Assembly: GCF_004571025.1 (NCBI RefSeq)
Contig: NZ_SPQT01000007.1
Location: forward strand, 1-64,000
Direction: 5' to 3'
From: Bradyrhizobium niftali
Lineage (GTDB): Bacteria; Pseudomonadota; Alphaproteobacteria; Rhizobiales; Xanthobacteraceae
Length of the DNA stretch: 64,000 nucleotides
The translations under genes and the position numbers were made by a program. This document shows, piece by piece, positions 57,566 to 64,000 of the stretch. The notes beneath the pieces are model-generated. The model did no database searches. It saw only the letters and a program-made list of their open reading frames with translations, and was not told the origin of the DNA. Numbering within the stretch: the stretch's first letter is position 1; each line of letters begins with the position of its first letter.

Positions 57566-59563
57566 ATGTCTCCTGATCTTCTCAAGCTCATCTTCGGCCG
57601 GCTCGGCCTCGAGTCACTGCCATTGCACGAGCCGATCGTCGTCGGCACCTTCGTGGTGGTCGCGCTCGGCGGCGCCACGCTGCTCGGCGGCCTCACCTAT
57701 TTCCGTCTCTGGGGCTACCTCTGGCGCGAATGGTTCACCACGGTGGACCACAAGCGCATCGGCATCATGTACATGATCCTCGGCATCGTGATGCTGCTGC
57801 GCGGCTTCGCGGACGCGCTGATGATGCGCGGCCAGCAGATGCTCGCGTTCGGCGGCTCCGAAGGCTATCTCAACGCCCATCACTACGACCAGGTCTTCAC
57901 CGCGCACGGCGTGATCATGATCTTCTTCGTGGCGATGCCGCTGGTCACTGGCCTGATGAACTACGTCGTGCCGCTCCAGATCGGCGCGCGCGACGTGTCG
58001 TTCCCGTTCCTGAACAATTTCAGCTTCTGGATGACGGTCGGCGGCGCGGTGCTGGTGATGGCCTCGCTGTTCATCGGCGAATTCGCCCGCACCGGCTGGC
58101 TCGCCTATCCGCCGCTGTCGAACATCGGCTACAGCCCTGACGTCGGCGTCGACTATTACATCTGGGCGCTGCAGGTCGCAGGCGTCGGCACGACCTTATC
58201 CGGCATCAACCTGATCTGCACCATCGTCAAGCTGCGCTGCCCCGGCATGACCATGATGAAGATGCCGGTGTTCACCTGGACGTCGCTCTGCACCAACATC
58301 CTGATCGTCGCCTCCTTCCCCGTCCTGACCGTGGTGCTCGCGCTGCTCTCGCTCGATCGCTACGTCGGCACCAACTTCTTCACGAACGATTTCGGCGGCA
58401 GCCCGATGATGTACGTGAACCTGATCTGGATCTGGGGCCATCCCGAGGTCTACATCCTGGTTCTCCCCGCCTTCGGCATCTTCTCGGAAGTCACCTCGAC
58501 CTTCTCCGGCAAGCGGCTGTTCGGCTACACCTCGATGGTCTACGCCACGGTCGTCATCACCATCCTGTCGTACCTGGTCTGGCTGCACCACTTCTTCACG
58601 ATGGGCTCGGGCGCCAGCGTCAACTCGTTCTTCGGCATCACCACGATGATCATCTCGATCCCCACGGGCGCGAAGATGTTCAACTGGCTGTTCACGATGT
58701 ATCGCGGCCGCATCCGCTACGAGCTGCCGATGATGTGGACGATCGCCTTCATGCTGACCTTCGTGCTCGGCGGCATGACCGGCGTTCTGCTCGCTGTGCC
58801 GCCGGCCGACTTCGTCCTGCACAACAGCCTGTTTCTGATCGCGCACTTCCACAACGTGATCATCGGCGGCGTGGTGTTCGGCGCCTTTGCCGGCATCAAC
58901 TACTGGTTCCCGAAGGCGTTCGGCTTCAAGCTCGATGTCTTCTGGGGCAAGCTGTCGTTCTGGTTCTGGGTCGTCGGCTTCTACCTCGCCTTCATGCCGC
59001 TCTACGTGCTCGGCCTGATGGGCGTGACCCGCCGTCTGCGCGTGTTCGACGATCCCAGCCTCCAGATCTGGTTCGTCATCGCCGCGATCGGTGCCTTCCT
59101 CGTCTTCCTCGGCATCCTCAGCATGCTGATGCAGTTCGCGGTCAGCCTCCTCAAGCGCGAGCAGCTCAAGGACGTCACCGGCGATCCCTGGGATGCACGC
59201 ACGCTGGAATGGGCCACCTCATCGCCGCCGCCGGACTACAACTTCGCCTTCACCCCCGTCGTTCACGACAATGACGCGTGGTGGGACATGAAGAAGCGCG
59301 GCTACCAGCGTCCGCTCACCGGGTTCAGGCCGATCCACATGCCCAGCAGCACCGGCACCGGCGTCATTCTCGCCGGCCTCGCCACCGCGATGGGATTCGG
59401 CCTGATCTGGTACATCTGGTGGCTGGCGGCTGCGAGCTTCATCGCGATGCTCGTCGTCGGGATCGGTCACACCTTCAACTATCACCGCGACTTCGACATT
59501 CCGGCCGACGACGTCATCCGGACCGAGGACGCGCGCACCAAACTGCTCGCCGGAGTCAAGTAA
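57566..59563 (+). CDS. cyoB: Quinol oxidase subunit I
   Basis: A 665-residue catalytic subunit that oxidises ubiquinol and reduces O2 to water with proton pumping. Against E. coli CyoB all key residues are present with an offset of eight: heme ligands H114 and H429 (low-spin), H427, and CuB ligands H292, H341, H342, with the cross-linked Y296. The quinol site R79, D83, H106, Q109 is also conserved, which makes it a quinol oxidase. Fifteen or so hydrophobic segments. Heme O or heme A at the high-spin site cannot be told from sequence. cyoC begins at the next base. Confidence 0.96.
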   Translation: MSPDLLKLIFGRLGLESLPLHEPIVVGTFVVVALGGATLLGGLTYFRLWGYLWREWFTTVDHKRIGIMYMILGIVMLLRGFADALMMRGQQMLAFGGSEGYLNAHHYDQVFTAHGVIMIFFVAMPLVTGLMNYVVPLQIGARDVSFPFLNNFSFWMTVGGAVLVMASLFIGEFARTGWLAYPPLSNIGYSPDVGVDYYIWALQVAGVGTTLSGINLICTIVKLRCPGMTMMKMPVFTWTSLCTNILIVASFPVLTVVLALLSLDRYVGTNFFTNDFGGSPMMYVNLIWIWGHPEVYILVLPAFGIFSEVTSTFSGKRLFGYTSMVYATVVITILSYLVWLHHFFTMGSGASVNSFFGITTMIISIPTGAKMFNWLFTMYRGRIRYELPMMWTIAFMLTFVLGGMTGVLLAVPPADFVLHNSLFLIAHFHNVIIGGVVFGAFAGINYWFPKAFGFKLDVFWGKLSFWFWVVGFYLAFMPLYVLGLMGVTRRLRVFDDPSLQIWFVIAAIGAFLVFLGILSMLMQFAVSLLKREQLKDVTGDPWDARTLEWATSSPPPDYNFAFTPVVHDNDAWWDMKKRGYQRPLTGFRPIHMPSSTGTGVILAGLATAMGFGLIWYIWWLAAASFIAMLVVGIGHTFNYHRDFDIPADDVIRTEDARTKLLAGVK

Positions 59564-60193
59564 ATGACTATCGCTGTCAATCCCTCGCAAACCGGCGAGC
59601 CGGTCTTCTATCTCGCCGACGAGCATCCGCATCCGGAAGGCTACAGCACCTCGCTGGGCTTCTGGATCTACCTGATGAGCGACTGTCTCATCTTCGCGAT
59701 GCTGTTCGCCGCCTTCGGCGTGCTCGGCGCCAACTACGCCGCCGGGCCCGCGCCGAAGGACCTGTTCGACCTCGACCTGGTCGCGGTGAACACCTCGATG
59801 CTGCTGCTGTCGTCGATCACCTACGGCTTCGCCATGCTGACCATGCAGCAGAACAAGATCGCCCAGACGCAGATGTGGCTGGCGATCACCGGCCTGTTCG
59901 GCGCCGCCTTCATCGGCATCGAGCTGACCGAGTTCGCCCACATGATCCATGAAGGCGCAACGCCCCAGCGCAGCGCCTTCCTGTCCGCCTTCTTCACCCT
60001 GGTCGGCACCCACGGCCTGCACGTCAGCTGCGGCCTGATCTGGCTGGTGACCCTGATGGTGCAGGTCTGGAAGTTCGGCCTGATCGAGGCCAACCGCCGC
60101 CGCCTGATGTGCCTGTCGATGTTCTGGCACTTCCTCGACGTGGTCTGGATCGGCGTCTTCACCTTCATCTATCTCCTGGGAGTTCTGCGATGA
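59564..60193 (+). CDS. cyoC: Quinol oxidase subunit III
   Basis: A 209-residue membrane subunit with five helices. GYSTSLGFWIYLMSDCLIFA, TGLFGAAFIGIELTEFAHMI and TLVGTHGLHVSCGLIWLVTL are typical of CyoC. The gene begins directly after the cyoB stop (TAA-ATG) and overlaps cyoD by ATGA, so the four subunits are translated in a chain. Confidence 0.95.
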   Translation: MTIAVNPSQTGEPVFYLADEHPHPEGYSTSLGFWIYLMSDCLIFAMLFAAFGVLGANYAAGPAPKDLFDLDLVAVNTSMLLLSSITYGFAMLTMQQNKIAQTQMWLAITGLFGAAFIGIELTEFAHMIHEGATPQRSAFLSAFFTLVGTHGLHVSCGLIWLVTLMVQVWKFGLIEANRRRLMCLSMFWHFLDVVWIGVFTFIYLLGVLR

Positions 60194-60570
60194 ACACCGA
60201 TACCCACGCCGCCCACGCGGACGATCATCACCACGGCGATGGTCACGCCCACGGCACGTTCTCGACCTATCTCCTCGGCTTCGTGCTCTCGGTCGTGCTC
60301 ACCGCGATCCCGTTCTGGCTGGTGATGAGCGGCGCGCTGCCGAGCAAGCAGATCACCGCGCTGGTCATCATGGCCTTCGCGGTCGTGCAGATCGTCGTGC
60401 ACATGATCTACTTCCTGCACATGACCACGAAGTCCGAGAACGGCTGGAGCATGATGGCGCTGATCTTCACCATCGTCATGGTGGTGATCGCGCTGTCCGG
60501 TTCGCTGTGGGTGATGAACCACCTCAACAGCAACATGATGCCGATCCACCAGATGAGCGGAATGAAGTGA
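60190..60570 (+). CDS. cyoD: Quinol oxidase subunit IV
   Basis: A 126-residue subunit with three membrane helices. TYLLGFVLSVVLTAIPFWLVM, VQIVVHMIYFLHM and LIFTIVMVVIALSGSLWVMNHL are CyoD features. It is longer than E. coli CyoD (109 residues) through a His/Asp-rich N-terminus (HADDHHHGDGHAHG), which could hold metal. It overlaps cyoC by four bases and the SURF1 gene by GTGA. Confidence 0.93.
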   Translation: MNTDTHAAHADDHHHGDGHAHGTFSTYLLGFVLSVVLTAIPFWLVMSGALPSKQITALVIMAFAVVQIVVHMIYFLHMTTKSENGWSMMALIFTIVMVVIALSGSLWVMNHLNSNMMPIHQMSGMK

Positions 60571-61427
60571 ACGAATTGGGGACCGTGACGAGCAAGACAG
60601 GATGGGCGCGCCGTAACGCTGTGCGCCCGTCCCTGTGGCTCACGGTCCTCTCGCTCACGGCCTTTGCAGTTCTGATCGCGCTCGGCGTCTGGCAGATCGA
60701 ACGTCGCGCCTGGAAGCTGGCGTTGATCGACCGCGTCGAGCAACGCGTCCATGCCCCGGCCCAGCCGATCCCCTCGCCCGCGGCGTGGCCTGCGGTCTCG
60801 GCCGCAAGCGACGAATACAGGCACGTCACCGTCAGCGGCCGCTTCCTGCATGACCGCGAGACGCTGGTTCAGGCCGTCACCGAGGAAGGCCCCGGCTATT
60901 GGGTGCTGACGCCGCTCAAACGCGACGACGGCACGCTCGTCCTGATCAACCGCGGCTTCGTGCCGTCCGAGCGGCGCGAGGCATCGACACGCCGGGATGG
61001 CAATCCGGACGGCGAGGTCGCGATCACCGGCCTGCTCCGCATGACGGAGCCGAAAGGCGGCTTCCTCCGGAACAACGTTCCCCAACACAACCGCTGGTAC
61101 TCGCGGGATGTCGTCGCGATCGCGACGGCACGCGGCCTCCACGATGTCGCACCCTTTTTCGTCGATGCCGATGCCGGATCACAAACCGCCCAAGGCCCCT
61201 TCGAAGGCCCCATCGGCGGATTGACCGTGATCCGCTTTCCCAATAACCACCTGATCTACGCGCTGACGTGGTTTGCCCTGGCTGTCATGCTGGCCGGTAA
61301 ACTTTTCGTCACATTCGGCGGCGGGCTGTTCCGCCGCGGGCGCTTCGTCCACGAACCGGCCGGCGGCTCCGACGCTGCCGCCCGCAGGACGGGATCAGAT
61401 GCTGGAACGATCGTCGAACAGGCCTGA
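60567..61427 (+). CDS. SURF1 family oxidase assembly protein
   Basis: A 286-residue inner-membrane protein. The N-terminal helix with GVWQIERRAWK (40-50) and the C-terminal helix (about 232-252, LIYALTWFALAVMLAG) enclose a periplasmic domain with LINRGFVP and NNHLIYALTW, all SURF1 signatures. SURF1 helps insert heme a into terminal oxidases. Its place after cyoD, as in the qox operon of Paracoccus (Surf1q), suggests a dedicated assembly factor for this quinol oxidase. GTG start overlapping the cyoD stop; a second GTG at 60585 is possible. No cyoE (heme O synthase) is in the operon. Confidence 0.9.
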   Translation: MNELGTVTSKTGWARRNAVRPSLWLTVLSLTAFAVLIALGVWQIERRAWKLALIDRVEQRVHAPAQPIPSPAAWPAVSAASDEYRHVTVSGRFLHDRETLVQAVTEEGPGYWVLTPLKRDDGTLVLINRGFVPSERREASTRRDGNPDGEVAITGLLRMTEPKGGFLRNNVPQHNRWYSRDVVAIATARGLHDVAPFFVDADAGSQTAQGPFEGPIGGLTVIRFPNNHLIYALTWFALAVMLAGKLFVTFGGGLFRRGRFVHEPAGGSDAAARRTGSDAGTIVEQA

Positions 61428-62796
61428 CGACGGAAAAACGCCTCCCCAGGCGTTTGGCGAGCTCGCCGTCACGCTGCAATCGCAGGCGGACGCGCGCAGC
61501 GAGCTGGTCGGCGCTACGCCGACCGACGACGAGACCAACCGCAAGAACATGGCGCTGCTGATCCAGCTGCGCTGGACCGCGGTGGTCGGCCAGATCGTGA
61601 CCATCGGCGGCGTGCATTTCTGGCTCGGCATTCCCCTGCCGCTGGAGCGGATGGGCGCGGTGATCGGCGCGCTGGTGCTGCTCAACGTCTCGAGCCTGGT
61701 CTGGGTGCGCCATCGTGCCGCGATCTCCAACAACGAGCTGCTGGTCGCCTTGATGCTCGACGTCGCGGCACTGACCGCGCAGCTCTATCTCAGTGGCGGC
61801 GCCACCAATCCGTTCACCTCGCTATTCCTGCTCCAGGTGACGCTGGGCGCCGTGCTGCTCGATGCGCGCTCGACCTGGTCGCTGGTGGCGCTGACCTGCG
61901 CCAGCTTCGTTTGGCTGACGCTGGCGTACCGGCCGCTCGACCTGCCGCCGAACCCGATCAGCGAGACCTACAGCCTCACCGTAACAGGCATGCTCCTGGG
62001 CTTCGTGCTCAATGCCGTGCTGCTGGTCGTGTTCGTCACCCGCATCAACAGGAACCTGCGCGAGCGCGACGCGCATCTGGCGGCGCTGCGCCAGCATGCG
62101 GCCGAGCAGGACCATATCGTCCGCATGGGCCTGCTGGCATCGGGCGCGGCGCACGAGCTCGGCACCCCGCTCGCCTCGCTCTCGGTGATCCTCAGCGACT
62201 GGCGCCGCATGCCGGATCTCGCCGCCGATCAGGAGCTCGCCGAGGATCTCGCGGAGATGGAGACCTCGCTGCAACGCTGCAAGTCGATCGTCACGGGCAT
62301 CCTGGTGTCGGCGGGCGAAGCGCGCGGCGAAGGGTCCTCGCCGACGACGGTGACGGCCTTCGTGACCGCACTGGTCGATGAGTGGCGCAACGCCCGTTCG
62401 GCGCGCACGCTCTACTTCGTCAACACGTTCGGCGAAGACATCGCGATCGTCTCCGACGTGGCGCTGAAACAGGTGATCTTCAACGTGCTCGACAACGCCT
62501 ATGAGGTCTCGCGCGAATGGGTGGAACTGCTGGCGGAGCGCGAGGGCGACAATCTCGTGCTGTCGATCAGCGACCGCGGTCCCGGCTTTGCGCCGGAGAT
62601 GCTGGCGCAGCTCGGCAAGCCCTATCACTCCAGCAAGGGCCGCGCCGGCGGCGGGCTCGGCCTGTTCCTGGTGGTCAACGTGGTGCGCAAGTTAGGGGGC
62701 AGCGTGACCGCCGAGAACCACAGGAAGCGCGGCGCCACCGTCCGCCTCACCCTGCCGCTCGCAACGCTCGCGATCGGGGGCAGCTTTGACGCCTGA
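61399..62796 (+). CDS. regB: Redox-sensing histidine kinase, RegB/RegS/ActS type
   Basis: A 465-residue membrane kinase. Six hydrophobic segments cover residues 58-215. The ubiquinone-binding motif GGxxNPF is GGATNPF (133-139). The phosphorylated histidine is H252 in ASGAAHELGTPLASLS, and the redox cysteine of RegB has a counterpart in C294 (LQRCKSIV). ATPase boxes are NVLDNAYEVS and GGGLGLFLVVNVV. RegB kinases are active when the quinone pool is reduced. Here the gene overlaps the SURF1 gene by 29 bp, so the sensor is made with the oxidase that consumes its signal. Confidence 0.92.
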   Translation: MLERSSNRPDDGKTPPQAFGELAVTLQSQADARSELVGATPTDDETNRKNMALLIQLRWTAVVGQIVTIGGVHFWLGIPLPLERMGAVIGALVLLNVSSLVWVRHRAAISNNELLVALMLDVAALTAQLYLSGGATNPFTSLFLLQVTLGAVLLDARSTWSLVALTCASFVWLTLAYRPLDLPPNPISETYSLTVTGMLLGFVLNAVLLVVFVTRINRNLRERDAHLAALRQHAAEQDHIVRMGLLASGAAHELGTPLASLSVILSDWRRMPDLAADQELAEDLAEMETSLQRCKSIVTGILVSAGEARGEGSSPTTVTAFVTALVDEWRNARSARTLYFVNTFGEDIAIVSDVALKQVIFNVLDNAYEVSREWVELLAEREGDNLVLSISDRGPGFAPEMLAQLGKPYHSSKGRAGGGLGLFLVVNVVRKLGGSVTAENHRKRGATVRLTLPLATLAIGGSFDA

Positions 62797-63319
62797 CCGT
62801 TCGCTCATCGTCGTCGAGGACGACGAAAGCTTTGCGCGCACGCTGAAACGCTCGTTCGAGCGCCGCGGCTACGAGGTCGTGCTGGCCGGCTCGATCGAGG
62901 AGGTGCGGAAAGTGCTGGAGGAGCGATCCTTCGGCCACGCCGTCGTCGACCTCAAGCTCGGCGGCGCCTCGGGGCTCGCCTGCGTCGAGCTGCTGCACAC
63001 CCACGATGAGGAGATGCTGATCGTGGTGTTGACCGGCTTTGCCAGCATCTCGACCGCCGTCGAGGCGATCAAGCTGGGCGCCTGCCACTATCTGGCAAAG
63101 CCGTCGAACACCGACGACATCGAGGCCGCCTTCAACAGGGCCGAAGGCAACGCCGAAGTCGCGCTCGATGCACGGCCGACATCGATCAAGACGCTGGAAT
63201 GGGAACGCATCCACCAGACGCTGATCGAGACGGATTTCAACATCTCGGAAGCAGCGCGGAGGTTGGGTATGCATCGGCGCACGCTGGCGAGGAAGCTCGA
63301 GAAGCGGCCGGTGAAGTGA
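62786..63319 (+). CDS. regA: Response regulator, RegA/RegR/ActR type
   Basis: A 177-residue regulator. The receiver domain has the acidic pocket E11-D12-D13, phosphorylation site D55 (HAVVDLKLGG) and K105. The Fis-type helix-turn-helix is at about 140-175 (NISEAARRLGMHRRTLARKL), nearly identical across RegA/ActR/PrrA proteins. It starts with TTG, overlapping regB by 11 bp. In Bradyrhizobium RegR controls nif and many respiratory genes. If this is the only RegSR pair in the genome, the operon places a global redox regulator behind the oxidase promoter. Confidence 0.93.
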   Translation: MTPDRSLIVVEDDESFARTLKRSFERRGYEVVLAGSIEEVRKVLEERSFGHAVVDLKLGGASGLACVELLHTHDEEMLIVVLTGFASISTAVEAIKLGACHYLAKPSNTDDIEAAFNRAEGNAEVALDARPTSIKTLEWERIHQTLIETDFNISEAARRLGMHRRTLARKLEKRPVK

Positions 63320-63332
63320 GCGGTTCGCTGCG

Positions 63333-63353
63333 CGGGTGAAAAACACTCACCCG
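63333..63353 (+). terminator. Hairpin after regA
   Basis: CGGGTGA and TCACCCG form a perfect 7-bp stem with a 7-nt loop, 13 bases after the stop. No T-tract follows. It probably ends the cyo operon transcript. Confidence 0.5.
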
Positions 63354-63453
63354 AGCTGATGACCTCGCGGCCATGCATCACTAGACTGAAGATCGGTTGC
63401 GGCGGCTGACAGCCGTCGTCGTGCTGCAACGGCCCAAGCGAGGAGACCGCCCC

Positions 63454-64000
63454 GTGACAATGCTCGTCGAGCGCCGCGAATCGTCTGCCGAGCCTTCACG
63501 CGCGCGCAGCCAGCGCGAGACCGAAACTGTCCAGTTCGCGCAGGCCGCACTCGCATCCGCCAAGCAGGAGGGCCTGCAACTGGCCGTGCGGGCGCGCTAT
63601 GTCGCGCTTGCCATCATCGCTTGCCTGCTGCCGGCCATCAACCCGGCATGGCAGCAGCTCTACTACGTGGCGCTGCTGGGCCTGTTCGCACTGATCGGCT
63701 GGGCCCAGGTCAGGGTTGGGCGGGTCGGCGTGTCGCGGTCGGAATTGGCGCTTTTGTTCTGCGACCTGGCGCTGCTCACCTTCGTCATCGTCGTCCCGAA
63801 CCCCTTCGGCACGACGCACTGGCCGGTGGCGATGCAGTACCATTTCGGCAACTTCATCTACTTCTTCGTGCTGCTCTCGGGCGCCACGCTGGCCTATTCC
63901 TGGCGAACCGTGGTTGCGGTCGGAACATGGACCGCAGCGCTCTGGGTGATCGGCATCGCATGGGTGTGGTGGCAACCTGATCGCGATCCCGCACTGACCG
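63454..64000 (+). CDS. N-terminal membrane domain of a sensor or cyclase (cut by window end)
   Basis: An open frame of 182 residues without a stop, running off the window. It starts with GTG at 63454 (AGGAG 9 bases upstream) or ATG at 63460. After about 40 soluble residues there are five or six hydrophobic segments (YVALAIIACLLPAI, LYYVALLGLFALIGWAQV, ELALLFCDLALLTFVIVV, IYFFVLLSGATLAYSW, VVAVGTWTAALWVIGIAWVWW). This layout is that of the input part of membrane adenylate/guanylate cyclases or histidine kinases in Bradyrhizobium. The catalytic part is outside the window, so the class cannot be decided. Confidence 0.6.
   Translation, partial: MTMLVERRESSAEPSRARSQRETETVQFAQAALASAKQEGLQLAVRARYVALAIIACLLPAINPAWQQLYYVALLGLFALIGWAQVRVGRVGVSRSELALLFCDLALLTFVIVVPNPFGTTHWPVAMQYHFGNFIYFFVLLSGATLAYSWRTVVAVGTWTAALWVIGIAWVWWQPDRDPALT

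Overview
The window reads as chromosomal DNA of a Bradyrhizobium-like alphaproteobacterium (Nitrobacteraceae). The basis is the high G+C content, Shine-Dalgarno-led genes packed on both strands, a perfect FixK/FNR-type box, a RegB/RegA (RegS/RegR) redox two-component pair, many CoA-dependent catabolic genes, and several families of 25-150 bp palindromic intergenic repeats of the kind common in that family. Genus is an inference. There is no rRNA, phage, transposase or CRISPR. One intact tRNA (Arg, anticodon CCU) and one decayed copy of it are present.

Layout. 0-9.4 kb: a PilZ protein, a membrane-anchored FMN/Fe-S glutamate-synthase-like protein, ferredoxin-NADP+ reductase with a FixK box upstream, an ATP-grasp protein, a dicarboxylate/amino-acid symporter with a solute-binding protein, an NADP-dependent reductase and two cysteine-containing exported proteins. 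9.6-14.8 kb: an aromatic catabolic cluster (FAD hydroxylase, aryl-CoA ligase, MarR regulator, GST-type isomerase, gentisate 1,2-dioxygenase) with the same 18-bp operator in front of both catabolic units. 15-20.2 kb: a NitT/TauT-type ABC transporter with an FAD oxidoreductase and a divergent LysR gene. 20.3-30 kb: scattered metabolic genes (enoyl-CoA hydratase, two-dehydropantoate-reductase family member, hydrolases, acyl-CoA dehydrogenase), two apparently frameshifted genes (a small exported protein and an AraC regulator), a doxX-dsrE-tlpA operon facing a LysR gene, and a metal-dependent amidohydrolase.

30.1-37.1 kb is the most accessory-looking part. It starts at tRNA-Arg and its decayed copy and holds an 817-residue protein with an HExxH...H zinc-like signature, a vanadium-haloperoxidase/PAP2 protein that begins with sixteen Met-Gly repeats, and a class III nucleotide cyclase fused to TolB-like and TPR regions. 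37-43.4 kb carries RraA-like, hydrolase, small exported, YidB-like, YeaQ-like and SDR genes. 43.6-52.1 kb is a CoA-thioester catabolic region: two acyl-CoA dehydrogenases, two crotonases, an NDP-forming acyl-CoA synthetase, a glyoxalase-fold protein and a branched-chain-amino-acid-type binding protein. Matching TTCCGC-N3-GCGGAA-type palindromes lie at its two ends.

52.4-64 kb: a nuclease-fold protein, an M48 lipoprotein protease, an MFS transporter, and a tightly packed operon cyoABCD-surf1-regB-regA encoding a quinol oxidase, a SURF1 assembly factor and a redox-sensing two-component system. The last gene is cut by the window end. The best candidates for new biology are the 31-37 kb block, the linkage of a quinol oxidase to its own redox sensor, and the predicted MarR regulon for CoA-dependent gentisate formation.
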